DNA from: Teredinibacter franksiae | GTDB taxonomy: Bacteria; Pseudomonadota; Gammaproteobacteria; Pseudomonadales; Cellvibrionaceae | Assembly (NCBI RefSeq): GCF_014218805.1 | Contig: NZ_JACJUV010000001.1 | Coordinates: 3,112,501-3,176,500, forward strand | Reading direction: 5' to 3' | DNA: 64,000 nt | Shown here: positions 63,109 to 64,000 of the stretch, piece by piece | How positions within the stretch are numbered: the stretch's first letter is position 1 | Layout: every line of letters begins with the position of its first letter | Position numbers and translations under genes: made by a program | Notes under the pieces: model-generated | Seen by the model: only the letters and a program-made list of their open reading frames with translations | Databases searched by the model: none | What the model was told of the DNA's origin: nothing

Positions 63109-64000
63109 ATGACTTCATATGCATTAGGTCTGGACTACGGCAGCGATTCTGTTCGCTCGCTTCTAGTCGATGTTACAACTGGCGAAGAAGTGGCAACGCG
63201 AGTGGTCTACTACCCGCGATGGTCGAAGGGGTTGTATTGCGACCCGGCTGCGGATCAGTTTCGCCAGCATCCCCTCGATTACCTCGAAAGCCTGCAGCAG
63301 GTTGTGTCTGGTCTTTGGCGGGATGCCCCGGCCGGAGCCGCCGAAAAGGTTATAGGCATTAGTTTTGATACTACAGGTTCAACCCCGGTAGCCGTGGACG
63401 AAGAAGGTGTTGCGCTTGCGCTTAAGCCCGAGTTCGCTGAAAACCCGAATGCCATGTTCGTGCTCTGGAAAGATCACACCGCCGTGGCCGAAGCGGCTGA
63501 AATTACCGCTGCCGCCGAATCGGCTAGTGAAAATTATCTTAAGTACGAAGGTGGTATCTACTCCTCGGAATGGTACTGGGCCAAAGCGTTGCACGTATTG
63601 CGTGAAAGCACCGAAGTACGTGCGGCCACTTATTCCTTTGTAGAACACTGCGACTGGATGTCGGCCATCCTTACCGGCACAACTCACCCCAAAAGCTTCC
63701 GCATGGGCCGCTGCGCCGCAGGTCACAAGGTTATGTGGCACGAAAGCTGGGGCGGTTACCCACCTAATGAATTCTTTACCGGTATCGACCCATTACTGGA
63801 CGGCCTGCGTGACACGCTGCCCGCCGATACCTTTAGTTCCGATCAAAAAGTTGGCGAACTCACCGCCGAATGGGCCGAGAAACTAGGGCTGCCCGTTGGA
63901 GTACCGGTTGGCTTTAGTGCCTTCGACTGTCATATGGGTGCCGTTGCGGCAAAAGTTAGCCCAGGCGTGCTCACCAAAATTATGGGCACCTCTACTTGCG
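63109..64000 (+). CDS. araB: L-ribulokinase, N-terminal part (3' end outside window)
   Basis: Begins at ATG 63109, with AGGTGGG eight bases upstream, and stays open to the window end (297 codons). The FGGY-family phosphate motif is GLDYGSDSVRSLLVD. The AraB-specific stretches are FAENPNAMFVLWKDHTAVAEA, GGIYSSEWYWAKALHV and GRCAAGHKVMWHESWGGYP, followed by FSAFDCHMGAVAAK and IMGTST. The enzyme phosphorylates L-ribulose with ATP in L-arabinose breakdown. The araA and araD partners are expected beyond the window. Confidence 0.95.
   Translation, partial: MTSYALGLDYGSDSVRSLLVDVTTGEEVATRVVYYPRWSKGLYCDPAADQFRQHPLDYLESLQQVVSGLWRDAPAGAAEKVIGISFDTTGSTPVAVDEEGVALALKPEFAENPNAMFVLWKDHTAVAEAAEITAAAESASENYLKYEGGIYSSEWYWAKALHVLRESTEVRAATYSFVEHCDWMSAILTGTTHPKSFRMGRCAAGHKVMWHESWGGYPPNEFFTGIDPLLDGLRDTLPADTFSSDQKVGELTAEWAEKLGLPVGVPVGFSAFDCHMGAVAAKVSPGVLTKIMGTSTC

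Overview
The window looks like the chromosome of a marine, polysaccharide-degrading gammaproteobacterium of the Cellvibrionales type (Saccharophagus / Teredinibacter / Cellvibrio relatives). The evidence is a GH9 cellulase lipoprotein with a long poly-serine linker, a GH3 beta-glucosidase fused to an esterase, many secreted lipoproteins, and the gammaproteobacterial gene order tolC / nudF-yqiB-cpdA-yqiA-parE. The genus is inferred from style and gene order, not from a marker gene.

Layout. 1-2365: end of an oxidative sugar-acid operon (UxaA-type dehydratase, SDR dehydrogenase, FAH-family hydrolase). 2602-5850: GH3 glucosidase-GDSL esterase lipoprotein. 6210-15580: nine-gene envelope energy-transduction operon with periplasmic and lipoprotein TPR subunits, ExbB, two ExbD proteins and a TonB-like protein with an AgmX/PglI-type C-terminus. 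15940-17273: LmbE-like deacetylase, a 24-bp tandem repeat array and a small membrane protein. 17372-25607 (minus): DUF3224 protein, lipoprotein, DUF3570, DUF4266, TlpA thioredoxin, two outer-membrane barrels and a large two-haem lipoprotein resembling hydrazine-synthase alpha. 26209-31568 (plus, divergent): single-haem secreted protein, LamG lipoprotein with two haem motifs, and a Tat-exported DUF1501-like protein. 32020-34015: HpaR-like MarR regulator and two paralogous lipoproteins with different linkers. 34359-43176: tex, tolC, nudF, yqiB, cpdA, yqiA, parE. 43173-45115: protein with a TonB-like N-terminus and a solute-binding protein. 45911-52451: aldose 1-epimerase, sodium/sugar symporter, HAD phosphatase and GH9 cellulase. 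52654-55456 (minus): YtkA-like protein, MauG-type dihaem peroxidase and polytopic membrane protein. 56142-61134 (minus): binding protein, sensor kinase, CheY-like regulator and REC-GGDEF-EAL protein. 62074-64000: XylB-like sugar dehydrogenase and L-ribulokinase, cut by the window end.

How the genes fit together. The carbohydrate genes form a plausible chain: extracellular cellulose and glucan attack (GH9, GH3), sugar anomer conversion and uptake (epimerase, symporter), and intracellular pentose or deoxysugar catabolism. A 13-bp palindrome in the symporter promoter region recurs, with one change, in the ribulokinase promoter. The most unusual region is 19112-31568, where two divergent gene sets encode haem lipoproteins, a Tat-exported DUF1501-like protein, a thioredoxin and barrel proteins. 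It resembles secreted cytochrome/DUF1501 modules best known from planctomycetes, and I cannot assign it a function. No tRNA, rRNA, CRISPR array, insertion sequence or prophage gene was recognised.
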